Assembly (NCBI RefSeq): GCF_000319575.2
Contig: NC_021291.1
Coordinates: forward strand, 1,116,001 to 1,180,000
Length of the DNA: 64,000 bases
Origin: Spiribacter salinus M19-40
GTDB lineage: Bacteria > Pseudomonadota > Gammaproteobacteria > Nitrococcales > Nitrococcaceae
Direction: 5' to 3'
Under the pieces are notes generated by a model that was not told the origin of the DNA, ran no database searches, and worked only from the letters and a program-made list of their open reading frames with translations. The translations under genes were made by a program, and so were the position numbers. Positions 27,255 to 37,357 of this stretch are shown here, piece after piece (position 1 is the first letter of the stretch; each line of letters starts with the position of its first letter).

Positions 27255-29180
27255 ATGGATCCGGAACTGCTGGGCATCCGCCGCCACCTCAGCGATTTTC
27301 CGCCCTTCGATGGCTTATCCGATGAGCATCTCGACGCGATTACCGAGCAGATCGAGGTGTCGTATTACCGGGCTGGCAGCCACATCCTCGCGGCTGGCGA
27401 TTCGATTGACGCGCTGTACTACGTGCGTAGCGGCGCTGTGGAGATCTACCGGCGAAGCGGCGATCTTTACGACCGACTCAGCGAGGGCGGCATCTTTGGC
27501 CAATACGGCCTGCTGCGCGGGCGACGGACTCAATACCCCGCGATCGCCCTGGAAGACACGCTGCTTTATCTGATCCCGGCGGACCTGTTTGATCAACTCT
27601 GCGAGGAAGACACAGACTTCGCCGATTTCGTGGAGCTCGGACGCACGCGCCCCGAGGCCTCCCAGCCAGTCTCCCAACGCAGTCAGGACATGCTCACAAC
27701 GCGTGTGCGCCGACTGGTCGCGCGGCCACCCCTGATCGCGGAGGCCACCGAGACGGCCCAGGCCGTGGCCCAGCGCATTGCGGGTGAACCACTCGCCGCC
27801 GTGCTGGTGGTAGAGGCCGAGGGTGATGATCCCCGCTACACCTATGCCGACACCGACGGTGCGCTTTGGCAGGTTCGCGGCATCCTGACCGATGCGGACT
27901 TCCGGAGTCGGGTCGTGGCCGAAGGCCGAGACAGCCAAACCCCGGTCGGCGAAATCGTTACTGACCACCTGGTCGCCGTGCAGTCAGATGAAACGGTCCA
28001 GGAAGCCATGCTCATCATGCTGCGCCACAATATCCATCATCTGGCCGTCATCCACCGCCGCCGGCCGATCGGCGTCATCCGCCTAGAGGATGTCGTGCGC
28101 TACGAGACCCAAAGTAGCTTGTATCTGATGGACAGTATTTTCAGCCAGGACAGCGTGCGCGGCCTGGCAACGCTGCTGCCGGACGTGCGTGCATCGGCGG
28201 TGCGCATGATTCGCGAAGGCGCTGACTCGAAGACCATGAGCACCGCGCTATCGGCCGTCGGGCGAAGCTTCACACGCCGACTGATCGAACTCGCCGAGGC
28301 AGACCTGGGGCCACCACCAGTGCCGTATGCCTTTATGGCGATGGGCTCCATGGCGCGCAACGAGCAGACCCTGGTCACGGACCAGGATAACGCGCTGGTG
28401 CTCGACGACCGCTTTGATCCATCAGCACACGATGAATATTTCCTCGCCCTCGCCCAACGCGTCAGCGATGGGCTGGATGCCTGCGGTTACGCCCACTGCA
28501 AAGGCGACATCATGGCGACAAACCCGCAGTGGCGTCAGCCGCTCGGCGTCTGGAAACAGACCTTCCAGAGCTGGATCGAGGCGCCGAATCCCGAGCGTCT
28601 GCTGCATTCCAATATTTTCTTTGATCTGGATAACGTCTATGGCGAGGAGCGGTTGGTTGAGCAGCTCCAGGAGCGCGTGGCCACGCAAGCGGGTAAAAGC
28701 CCGGCCTTCCTTGCGGCGATGGCCCGCAATGCATTGAATCGGACGCCGCCCATTGGGTTTTTTCGGGATTTCGTGATGGAAAAGGATGGCCGGCACAACA
28801 ACTCAATTAACGTCAAACGCCGAGGCACTGCGCCACTGACCGACCTAATTCGCATCCACGCCCTGGCATGCGGCTCCCGGGCACAGAACTCATTCGAGCG
28901 TCTCAATGACATCGCCGAGACCCAGCTGCTTGGCCCCGGCGTGCCCGAGAATCTGCGCTTTGCCCTTGAAGTCCTCAGCTTCACCCGACTCGAGCACCAG
29001 GCGATCGACATCGAGCAGGAACGCGAGCCGGATAATAATATCGAGCCGGAGAACGTACCCGATAAGCAGCGTGCCGAGCTTAAGGAGGCTTTCCGTGCCC
29101 TCAGCCACGCACAAAAATTCCTGCGCTTCCGCTACCCGATGCCAACCGCTCGCCGCAGCACAAGCCGACGCGCCGGATGA
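27255..29180 (+). CDS. cNMP-binding/CBS/DUF294 nucleotidyltransferase-like protein
   Basis: A 641-residue cytosolic regulatory protein of unknown target. Domains in order: cyclic-nucleotide-binding fold at about 15-130 (YYRAGSHILAAGDSIDALYYVRSGAVEIY), two CBS motifs at about 155-285 (SDETVQEAMLIMLRHNIHHLAVI), a DUF294 nucleotidyltransferase-like domain at about 305-450, and the DUF294 C-terminal domain. The nucleotidyltransferase motif G-S-x...D-x-D is seen as GSMARNEQTLVTDQDNAL, so GlnD-like chemistry is possible. The four-base overlap with the next gene, a DEDD exonuclease, is a conserved pairing in proteobacteria as far as I recall. The signal molecule is not known. Confidence 0.85.
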   Translation: MDPELLGIRRHLSDFPPFDGLSDEHLDAITEQIEVSYYRAGSHILAAGDSIDALYYVRSGAVEIYRRSGDLYDRLSEGGIFGQYGLLRGRRTQYPAIALEDTLLYLIPADLFDQLCEEDTDFADFVELGRTRPEASQPVSQRSQDMLTTRVRRLVARPPLIAEATETAQAVAQRIAGEPLAAVLVVEAEGDDPRYTYADTDGALWQVRGILTDADFRSRVVAEGRDSQTPVGEIVTDHLVAVQSDETVQEAMLIMLRHNIHHLAVIHRRRPIGVIRLEDVVRYETQSSLYLMDSIFSQDSVRGLATLLPDVRASAVRMIREGADSKTMSTALSAVGRSFTRRLIELAEADLGPPPVPYAFMAMGSMARNEQTLVTDQDNALVLDDRFDPSAHDEYFLALAQRVSDGLDACGYAHCKGDIMATNPQWRQPLGVWKQTFQSWIEAPNPERLLHSNIFFDLDNVYGEERLVEQLQERVATQAGKSPAFLAAMARNALNRTPPIGFFRDFVMEKDGRHNNSINVKRRGTAPLTDLIRIHALACGSRAQNSFERLNDIAETQLLGPGVPENLRFALEVLSFTRLEHQAIDIEQEREPDNNIEPENVPDKQRAELKEAFRALSHAQKFLRFRYPMPTARRSTSRRAG

Positions 29181-29881
29181 GGGCCGGCGGCGGTGACTGG
29201 CCGTCGTGGATGCGGGGACAAGCGCAGCGCGCGCATCAACCCCAACTCCAGGCGTTTTATCAAACATTCAGCCTGACGGCTGAGCAGCCGATCAGCGAGA
29301 CACCCCTCGTCGCGCTGGACCTGGAAACGAGCGGGCTTGACCCCGCCCGCAGCGCGATCCTCAGCATCGGCCTGATCCCGTTTGATCTGCAGCGCATTCA
29401 CCTGGGTGAGCGACGCGCCTGGGTGCTACGTCCGCCATCCGGGTTTTCCGGGGAGAGCATTCCGTATCACCACATCACGCATTCCGACACCCAAGAGGCG
29501 CCGGATTTTGCCGATGTGCTTCCCGAGCTGCTGGATTGCCTCGCCGGTCACTTGGCGGTGGTGCATTACCACCCGATCGAGCGAGCATTTCTGGGGCGCG
29601 CCGTTCAGCAGCGCTTCAAGGAGCCGCTGCGCTTTCCGCTTATCGACACCATGGATCTGGAAGCCCGACGCTATCGTCGCGGCTGGCGAACCCGCATGCG
29701 AGCGATCTTTGGCCAGACCCCCGTTTCAATCCGGCTGGGAGACAGCCGGTCGCGCTACCACTTGCCGCTCTACGAGGGCCATCAAGCCGCGCTGGACGCG
29801 CTAGCCACCGCCGAGTTACTGCAGGCGCAGATCCAGCACCACTACAGTCCCTCGACGGCCATTGGCCAGCTCTGGATTTGA
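29177..29881 (+). CDS. DEDDh 3'-5' exonuclease, DnaQ-like
   Basis: A 234-residue exonuclease of the DnaQ/epsilon superfamily. Exo I is VALDLETSGLDP (Asp48, Glu50); Exo III is YEGHQAALDALATAEL with the catalytic His and Asp. In Exo II the usual Asp is a Glu (VVHYHPIERAFL), which I believe is common in this subfamily. It is not the replicative epsilon subunit: it is short and is translated from ATGA shared with the DUF294 gene, so the two probably act together. An N-terminal 35-residue lead is unassigned. Confidence 0.82.
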   Translation: MRAGGGDWPSWMRGQAQRAHQPQLQAFYQTFSLTAEQPISETPLVALDLETSGLDPARSAILSIGLIPFDLQRIHLGERRAWVLRPPSGFSGESIPYHHITHSDTQEAPDFADVLPELLDCLAGHLAVVHYHPIERAFLGRAVQQRFKEPLRFPLIDTMDLEARRYRRGWRTRMRAIFGQTPVSIRLGDSRSRYHLPLYEGHQAALDALATAELLQAQIQHHYSPSTAIGQLWI

Positions 29882-29885
29882 CCCG

Positions 29886-31541
29886 CTACGCCCCTCGAGG
29901 CTCGTCCATGAGACCCCGGACAATCGAGTAGCAAGCAAACAGCAGCAGGATCGTGAACGGAAAGCCGGCAGAGACCGCCATCGCCTGCAGGGCGGTCAGA
30001 CCGCCGCCAAGCAGCAGCGCAATGGCAATGGCGCCTTCGATGATGGCCCAGAACATCCGCTGAGGCTTCGGCGCATCCACCTTGCCACCCGCGGTAATCG
30101 CATCAATCACCAGCGAACCCGAGTCCGACGAGGTCACGAAGAACACGATGACCAGGAAAATCGCGATGGTCGAGGTGATCAGGCCCAACGGCAGATTGCC
30201 CAGCATCTCGAAAAGCTGCAGATCACCACTGGCCGACGCGACGTTCTCCATGCCGAGATTCACGACCTGGTGGATGCCCGTACCGCCGAGTGACGTCATC
30301 CAGAGCACGGAAATGACCGTGGGAATAATCAGCACCGCGATCAGGAACTCACGGACTGTGCGCCCCCGACTGACCCGGGCGATGAACATGCCCACAAACG
30401 GTGACCACGAAATCCACCATGCCCAGTAGAACGCAGTCCAGCCCTGGCTGAAGTTGGCGTCTTCGCGACCGAACGGATTGCTGAGCGCCGGCAGGTTTTT
30501 GAGATAAGCCAGCATGTACTCGAAAAAACCCGTCGCAATCAGCAGCGTTGGCCCCGCAATAATGACAAAGGCCAGTAACAGCCCGGCCATGGCCATATTG
30601 ATCTGAGAGAGGCGCTGGACCCCTTTATCCACGCCCAGCATCACGGAGCCGAGCGCGATGACGGTGATCCCCATGATGAGTAGCACCATGGTGAGCTCGT
30701 TATTGGGCACACCAAAAAGGTGCGAAAGCCCGGTCGTCGCCTGCTTCGCACCCAGCCCAAGCGATGTCGCAAGCCCGAACAGCGTGGCAAAGACCGCCAG
30801 AATATCGATGGCGTGACCCGGCCAGCCCCATACCCGCTCACCCAGGATGGGATAGAAAACCGAGCGCATGGTCAGCGGCAGACCCTTGTTAAAAGAGAAC
30901 AGCGCCAGCGCCAGGGCCACCACGGCGTAAATCGCCCACGGGTGAATACCCCAGTGGAAGATCGTGGCGGCCATTCCGAGCGTGACGGCGGCCTGCTCGT
31001 CACCTGCCGCGGCCCCTAGCGGAGCCCAGTCGGTCCGCACACCGCCCTCAGCAGCGGTCCCGCCCAGGGCGGTTCCGTAATGGCTTAGTGGCTCGGAAAC
31101 ACCGAAATACATCAGCCCAATGCCCATACCGGCGGCAAACAGCATGGCAAACCAGCCGGCATAGCTGAAATCGGGTGTGGCGTGCTGTCCACCCAGGCGG
31201 ACCTTGGCGAGTGGCGTAAAAATCAGGCCAACGGTGAGGACCAGAAACACGTTGGCGCCGCTCAAAAAGACCCAGCTGAGATTACTGGTCAGCCAGGCCC
31301 GCATACCCTCAAAAACCGGCTCGACCTGGTTTTGCAGGGCGAGCGTCAGAATCACGAAGAGGAGGATGACCAGAGACGAGACGGTAAAGACCTTGCCATG
31401 CAGATCGACATCCATCCCGAGCGGACTGGCGGCGACGTTGTCCTGACCGATGACATAGTCGGTATCAATGAGATTGGCCGGTCCCTCCGGCGCGGGAACC
31501 CCCACGGATTCGTTCGTTTCGTTAGAGTTTTCGCTGCTCAC
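29886..31541 (-). CDS. BCCT family (betaine/choline/carnitine) transporter
   Basis: Twelve-helix sodium- or proton-coupled symporter for quaternary ammonium osmolytes such as glycine betaine. The glycine-rich substrate stretch AAGMGIGLMYFGVSEPL and the FYWAWWISWSPFVGMFIARVSRGRTVREF block, with the aromatic cage tryptophans, are both clear. It lacks a long C-terminal regulatory tail. The start is GTG at 31541: GGGAG lies eight bases before it, while the TTG at 31568 has none. It lies 38 bases after a universal stress protein gene on the same strand and fits a halophile's need for compatible solutes. Exact substrate not determined. Confidence 0.92.
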   Translation of the reverse strand: MSSENSNETNESVGVPAPEGPANLIDTDYVIGQDNVAASPLGMDVDLHGKVFTVSSLVILLFVILTLALQNQVEPVFEGMRAWLTSNLSWVFLSGANVFLVLTVGLIFTPLAKVRLGGQHATPDFSYAGWFAMLFAAGMGIGLMYFGVSEPLSHYGTALGGTAAEGGVRTDWAPLGAAAGDEQAAVTLGMAATIFHWGIHPWAIYAVVALALALFSFNKGLPLTMRSVFYPILGERVWGWPGHAIDILAVFATLFGLATSLGLGAKQATTGLSHLFGVPNNELTMVLLIMGITVIALGSVMLGVDKGVQRLSQINMAMAGLLLAFVIIAGPTLLIATGFFEYMLAYLKNLPALSNPFGREDANFSQGWTAFYWAWWISWSPFVGMFIARVSRGRTVREFLIAVLIIPTVISVLWMTSLGGTGIHQVVNLGMENVASASGDLQLFEMLGNLPLGLITSTIAIFLVIVFFVTSSDSGSLVIDAITAGGKVDAPKPQRMFWAIIEGAIAIALLLGGGLTALQAMAVSAGFPFTILLLFACYSIVRGLMDEPRGA

Positions 31542-31579
31542 GGTGTTTCTCCCTGGTTCATTGGGCAAGCCCGTGCCCT

Positions 31580-31999
31580 TTAGGCCGGGCGCACAAGAAA
31601 GACGGATACGTCCGTATGGCTGGCCACCTTCCCGCCGTGCGCAGGCACGACCGCATCGAGATGGCGCGGCAAATGCGTGGCCATCAGCACCAGATCGGCA
31701 CCCTCCGTGCGAATGGCTTCAATGATGTGGTCTTCCAGATCAGCGACCGGATCGGGTGAGCTGATACACCGGGCCGAGGTCGGCTGGCCGTGCACTTTGC
31801 CCTGTTCTGCCGCGAAGTCTCGCAGCTTCTGCTCGTACTCCTCGGGACTGCGGGCCACGGTGCCGGGTGTGGTCGCCGTCACCCCCAGGTAGCAAACTTC
31901 GGCGCCATGGTGCCGCGCCAAATCGGCACACACAGTCAATGAACGCTGCAGTGCCTCAAGGTGGGCAAGGTCCACCGGGACCAGGATCTTCTTGAACAT
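31580..31999 (-). CDS. Universal stress protein, UspA family
   Basis: A 139-residue single Usp domain beginning MFKKILVPVDLAHLE and ending HTDVSVFLVRPA. The nucleotide-binding G-x2-G-x9-G-[ST] motif is degenerate here (LMATHLPRHLDAVVPAHGGKVA), so ATP binding is doubtful. AAGGAG lies eight bases before the ATG at 31999; an ATG six bases earlier is too close to it. It is probably the first gene of a two-gene unit with the BCCT transporter. In Halomonas the Usp protein TeaD modulates the ectoine importer TeaABC, a useful parallel but not proof. Confidence 0.88.
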   Translation of the reverse strand: MFKKILVPVDLAHLEALQRSLTVCADLARHHGAEVCYLGVTATTPGTVARSPEEYEQKLRDFAAEQGKVHGQPTSARCISSPDPVADLEDHIIEAIRTEGADLVLMATHLPRHLDAVVPAHGGKVASHTDVSVFLVRPA

Positions 32000-32193
32000 G
32001 CGCATAACTCCTTGCGTTGACAAGCGTCGACTGGACAGGAGAAGCGGTGATCGGGAACGGGATGGAAAACGGTGAGCTCAGTGTTTGTAACCGCAATGAC
32101 CGTGCGTAAATCAGCCGACTTCATTGCCAAATTGTTGTGACAGTACAACGGCAGGCTGAGGTACAAGACCCGCTCGGTCAACCCGGGGTTGGG

Positions 32194-32793
32194 TCATTCG
32201 TAATTCGAGCGACCAGCAAAGGCATGGGACAGCGTGCCGCTGTCCACGTACTCGAGATCACCCCCCAGCGGCACGCCATGGGCGATGCGCGAGACACGGA
32301 TATCGGCGCCCCGTGCCATTTCCGCAACGTACTGCGCGGTTGCCTCACCTTCGACCGTGGGATTGGTCGCCAGTATGATTTCACGCACCTCGCCCCGGTT
32401 GAAGCGGGCCTCAAGCACCTCGAGGCCAAGCTCCGCTGGGCCAATCCCGTCCAGCGGCGACAGGCGGCCTTTGAGCACGAAGTACCGGCCCCGATAGTCC
32501 GTGGCATCTTCCAGCGCCTGGATGTCGGCCGGATTTTCCACGATGCACAACACCCCAGCATCTCGCCGATCGCTGGCACATAGGCCACAGACGGCCGTCT
32601 CACTGAGCGTACGGCATTGTTCACACTCGCCGACGCCTTCAACCGCCGCATCAAGGGCACGGGCTAGCTGCTGCGCCCCACCCCGATCACGCTGCAACAA
32701 CGCGTAGGTCATCCGCTGCGCAGATTTGGGCCCCACGCCGGGCAGGCAGCGAAACGCTTCGATGAGTTCGCGAACGAGCGGCGATTGCACCAT
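32194..32793 (-). CDS. recR: Recombination protein RecR
   Basis: RecR forms a ring clamp on DNA and works with RecO in RecA loading. Present are the helix-hairpin-helix region ([21 protein letters not shown]), the four-Cys zinc finger ([16 protein letters not shown]) and the Toprim domain ([14 protein letters not shown], then [12 protein letters not shown]). The 199 residues are normal. It follows ybaB by three bases in the dnaX-ybaB-recR operon. Confidence 0.96.
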   Translation of the reverse strand: MVQSPLVRELIEAFRCLPGVGPKSAQRMTYALLQRDRGGAQQLARALDAAVEGVGECEQCRTLSETAVCGLCASDRRDAGVLCIVENPADIQALEDATDYRGRYFVLKGRLSPLDGIGPAELGLEVLEARFNRGEVREIILATNPTVEGEATAQYVAEMARGADIRVSRIAHGVPLGGDLEYVDSGTLSHAFAGRSNYE

Positions 32794-32796
32794 GAA

Positions 32797-33117
32797 TCAG
32801 AACGGCATCTTCATGCCCGCAGGCAGATTCATGCCCTCGGTGACATTGGACATTCGCTCCTGGGTCACCTGCTCGAGCTTCTGGACGGCGTCATTGCAGG
32901 CCGCCGCCACCAGATCTTCAACCATCTCGCGGTCGTCATAGACACTCTCGTCAATCGTGACGCGCCGCACCTCATGACGGCCGGTCATCACGACACTGAC
33001 CATGCCGCCACCGGCCTGACCGGTCACTTCCATTTCAGCGAGTTCGGCCTGCGCTTTCTGCATCTCTTCCTGCATGCGCTGGGCCTGTTTCATCATGTTG
33101 CCGATTCCACCTTTCAT
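32797..33117 (-). CDS. ybaB: Nucleoid-associated protein of the YbaB/EbfC family
   Basis: Small DNA-binding protein of 106 residues that forms a tweezer-like dimer. The family core is [35 protein letters not shown], then [16 protein letters not shown] and the Met/Gly/Pro-rich end [12 protein letters not shown]. It lies between dnaX and recR, the standard gammaproteobacterial order. Confidence 0.95.
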   Translation of the reverse strand: MKGGIGNMMKQAQRMQEEMQKAQAELAEMEVTGQAGGGMVSVVMTGRHEVRRVTIDESVYDDREMVEDLVAAACNDAVQKLEQVTQERMSNVTEGMNLPAGMKMPF

Positions 33118-33126
33118 GTCTCTCTC

Positions 33127-34737
<1,611 letters not shown>

Positions 34738-34785
34738 GTTCTGGAGTATATCATCGGGCAGGGGACGAGGCGGTAAGGGAAAAGG

Positions 34786-34889
34786 CGGGGCGCCAGCCAC
34801 ACCCCGGCGCCCGAGTCCACCGCTACCGCTGCTCCCTTCCGGGCCTGACGGGGTTTGCGGTTTATCGTCGCGAGGGGACCAGCGCCACC
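34786..34889 (-). ncRNA. ffs: 4.5S RNA (signal recognition particle RNA, small bacterial type)
   Basis: The minus strand contains the conserved SRP domain IV core CAGGCCCGGAAGGGAGCAGC, equal to the E. coli core apart from a few paired bases. The tetraloop GGAA and the asymmetric internal loop that binds Ffh are intact. The ends pair through GGCGC-type sequence, and a short T run (34780-34783) follows the 3' end. It lies 48 bases upstream of the dnaX start on the same strand. Exact ends are estimates within about five bases. Confidence 0.92.
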
Positions 34890-34946
34890 GCATCGACGAT
34901 GCTAGCAGTTTGCAGGCAGACGGGCGAGCATTCACTGGGAGAAACC

Positions 34947-36119
34947 ATGCAGCGCAGCGCTGAGATTTTCTGGGTATTCCTGCGCCTGGGTTGTATTGCC
35001 TTCGGCGGGCCTGTCGCCCACCTCGGCTATTACCGACGCTGGTTTGTCGACGACCGCCAGTGGCTGACAGACGCAGCCTATGCCCAGCTCATGGCCCTCA
35101 GCCACATGCTGCCCGGCCCCTCGAGTAGTCAGACCGGCTTCGCCATTGGCCTGCATCGCGGTGGACTCGCGGGCGGCCTCGCGGCATGGGTTGGCTTTAC
35201 CCTGCCCTCTGCCGTGATCATGATCGCCTTTGGCGTCGGGACGATGGCCTTCGCTGAGCTGGGGAATGCCGGCTGGCTACAAGGCCTTAAACTGGCGGCT
35301 ATCGCCGTCGTCGCCAACGCCCTCTACGGCATGGCCCGGCAACTATGCCCGGATCGCCCGCGCGCGTTGATTGCCCTCGGTGCCGCGATGGGTGTCTCGT
35401 TCATGCCGGGTATCGCAGGCCAGGTGAGCGTTATTGTGGCGGGCGGGCTCGTTGCGCTGCTGATCATGCCCCCACCCAGCGTAAACGACGTCGACGGACC
35501 CACTCCCCTTTCCCCGCGTATCGGCATCGTCGCCCTCGCGCTCTTTGGTATCGGCGTGATGTTGGTCGGGCTGCCTGTCCTGGACATCGCACCGGCCTGG
35601 GCCGCCCTCTACCGCAGCGGTGCCCTGGTGTTTGGTGGAGGACATGTGGTTCTGCCGTTGCTGGAATCCGGTTTGGTTAACCCCGGGCTCATTGAGGGTG
35701 ACCGCTTCCTCGCCGGCTATGGGATGGCGCAGGCCGTACCCGGGCCGGTGTTTACCTTCGGTGGCTACCTGGGCACTCAGGCACTGCCTGACATGCCGAT
35801 CTGGGCCGGGCTGCTTGGCGTGGTCACGCTCTTCGCACCCGGCCTTTTGCTCATGGCGGGTCTGTTGCCATTTTGGGGCCACGTCAGTCGCTATGCGCGA
35901 GCACAGCAGGCCCTTCTGGGCATCAATGCGGCGGTCGTAGGCCTTCTGGCGGCGGTGTTATGGGATCCGCTGCTGACCGGTGGCATTCGGCAGCTGAGTG
36001 ATGCCGGCATTGCCGGGGCCGCGCTAGCGGCGCTATCGCTGGGGCGAGTACCCGCCTATCTGGTCGTCGCCGCCTGCGCCGCGCTCGCTCAACTATTGAC
36101 CTATCTGCCGAGCGGCTGA
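34947..36119 (+). CDS. chrA: Chromate transporter, ChrA (CHR) family
   Basis: Long-chain CHR protein of 390 residues with two homologous halves, which exports chromate in characterised members. Half one begins FLRLGCIAFGGPVAHLGYYRRWFV and has LPGPSSSQTGFAIGLHRGG. Half two begins LYRSGALVFGGGHVVLPLLE with AQAVPGPVFTFGGYLG. About ten membrane helices can be counted. The ATG at 34947 follows GGGAG; an earlier in-frame start at 34899 is inside the region upstream of ffs. It stands alone, divergent from ffs-dnaX and convergent with the Ubi-type gene. Actual substrate here is unproven. Confidence 0.9.
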   Translation: MQRSAEIFWVFLRLGCIAFGGPVAHLGYYRRWFVDDRQWLTDAAYAQLMALSHMLPGPSSSQTGFAIGLHRGGLAGGLAAWVGFTLPSAVIMIAFGVGTMAFAELGNAGWLQGLKLAAIAVVANALYGMARQLCPDRPRALIALGAAMGVSFMPGIAGQVSVIVAGGLVALLIMPPPSVNDVDGPTPLSPRIGIVALALFGIGVMLVGLPVLDIAPAWAALYRSGALVFGGGHVVLPLLESGLVNPGLIEGDRFLAGYGMAQAVPGPVFTFGGYLGTQALPDMPIWAGLLGVVTLFAPGLLLMAGLLPFWGHVSRYARAQQALLGINAAVVGLLAAVLWDPLLTGGIRQLSDAGIAGAALAALSLGRVPAYLVVAACAALAQLLTYLPSG

Positions 36120-37298
36120 CTACTGACCGTCCAGGGCGTAACGCAGAACGCGACGCTTCAGCCAGCCCCCTCGATCGGCAAGCCCGATCCCCCAGCCCCG
36201 CAGTGGTGCCAACGGACCGATCGGTGCAGTAAAGCCCACGTGGAAGGCGGTCATAGTGGACTGCATCAGCTGATTGTCAGGGCGCCGAGCCCGCTCATAG
36301 GCACTGAGCAGCGGTGGATGCGCCAGGGGCAGGCCCAGACGATGCGCCTCGGCAATCTGCTCGGCCAGCGCCCGGGCATCGCGCAGGCCGAGGTTCACGC
36401 CCTGTCCAGCCAATGGATGGATGACATGCGCGGCATCACCCACCAGCGCAAGATTACCCCGCCAGTAGCGCCGGGCATGCAGCCGACGGATCGGGAAGCT
36501 GGCCCGTCCATACAAATGCGCAATCCGACCCAGCTCAACCGGCATCGCATCTTCAAGGGCGCGAACAAAGTCCGCTTCGGGCAGCGCCAGAAGCTCGCGG
36601 GCCTTGGCAGGCCGGACATACCAGACCAGAGAGGCGGCGCCACCGGCGAGCGGCAGCAGGGCCTGGGGGCCTTCGGGGGTGAACCGCTGCCAGGTTCGAC
36701 GCGCTGCAGCGGGTTCAGGATCGACAGTGGCGACGACCGCATGCTGGCCGTAATCGCCCTCCCAAACCCGGATACCCGCTGCATCGCGCAGGGGCGAGGC
36801 CGCGCCATCCGCAGCCACGACCAGGCCAGGATCAAGTGTGCCCTCACCAGCCAGCTCTAAGCGCGGGCCTGAGTCACCCGGCTCGATGTCCAGCGTCGGC
36901 GCTGGCGCATCCAGTTGCACGGCGCTCTGCGACCGCGCGACATCGAGCAGGGTCGTCTGAAGATGTTCGTTTTCGATGAACACACCCAGGCGCTCAAGCC
37001 CCAGCTCTTCCGCACTGAAATGCAGCCGGCCGGATCCGCTGACATCCCAGGTCAGCACCTCGTCAAAGTCTGCCAACCGCCCGGGCTGTAGCGCCGACCA
37101 GGCGCCGATCTCTTCGAGATAACTGATTGAGCGTCGATTCAGTGCCGACACCCGGAGCCGAAGTGGCTCATCGCCTGTGAGGGGTTTCGGTGGATGGGCC
37201 TCGAGTACGCGCACCGGAATGCCGCGGCGGCCCAGATCGACAGCCAGGGCCGCGCCAACCATGCCTCCGCCTACCACCAGTACGCCGTTGGATTCCAT
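36120..37298 (-). CDS. FAD-dependent monooxygenase of the UbiH/UbiF/VisC family
   Basis: Aromatic-ring hydroxylase family, most members of which act in ubiquinone synthesis. The N-terminal FAD fold is VLVVGGGMVGAALAVDLGRRG. The second FAD motif is LVGDAAHVIHPLAGQGVNLGLRDA, the UbiH/COQ6 fingerprint. The 392 residues are normal. The conserved R-x-S-A-L-N stretch (RVSALNRRSISYLEEIGAW) places it with UbiF/UbiH/UbiM, but I cannot tell which ring carbon it would hydroxylate. It overlaps no neighbour; its stop abuts the end of chrA. Confidence 0.88.
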   Translation of the reverse strand: MESNGVLVVGGGMVGAALAVDLGRRGIPVRVLEAHPPKPLTGDEPLRLRVSALNRRSISYLEEIGAWSALQPGRLADFDEVLTWDVSGSGRLHFSAEELGLERLGVFIENEHLQTTLLDVARSQSAVQLDAPAPTLDIEPGDSGPRLELAGEGTLDPGLVVAADGAASPLRDAAGIRVWEGDYGQHAVVATVDPEPAAARRTWQRFTPEGPQALLPLAGGAASLVWYVRPAKARELLALPEADFVRALEDAMPVELGRIAHLYGRASFPIRRLHARRYWRGNLALVGDAAHVIHPLAGQGVNLGLRDARALAEQIAEAHRLGLPLAHPPLLSAYERARRPDNQLMQSTMTAFHVGFTAPIGPLAPLRGWGIGLADRGGWLKRRVLRYALDGQ

Positions 37299-37357
37299 GC
37301 GATGGCTCCTATCGATTCACTGACAGGATGCCACATCGCGGCCCCGGCCGCAGCGGT

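Noticed and set aside
34738-34935. N-terminal extension of DnaX
   Set aside because: The added residues are read from the 4.5S RNA gene and are not found in DnaX.
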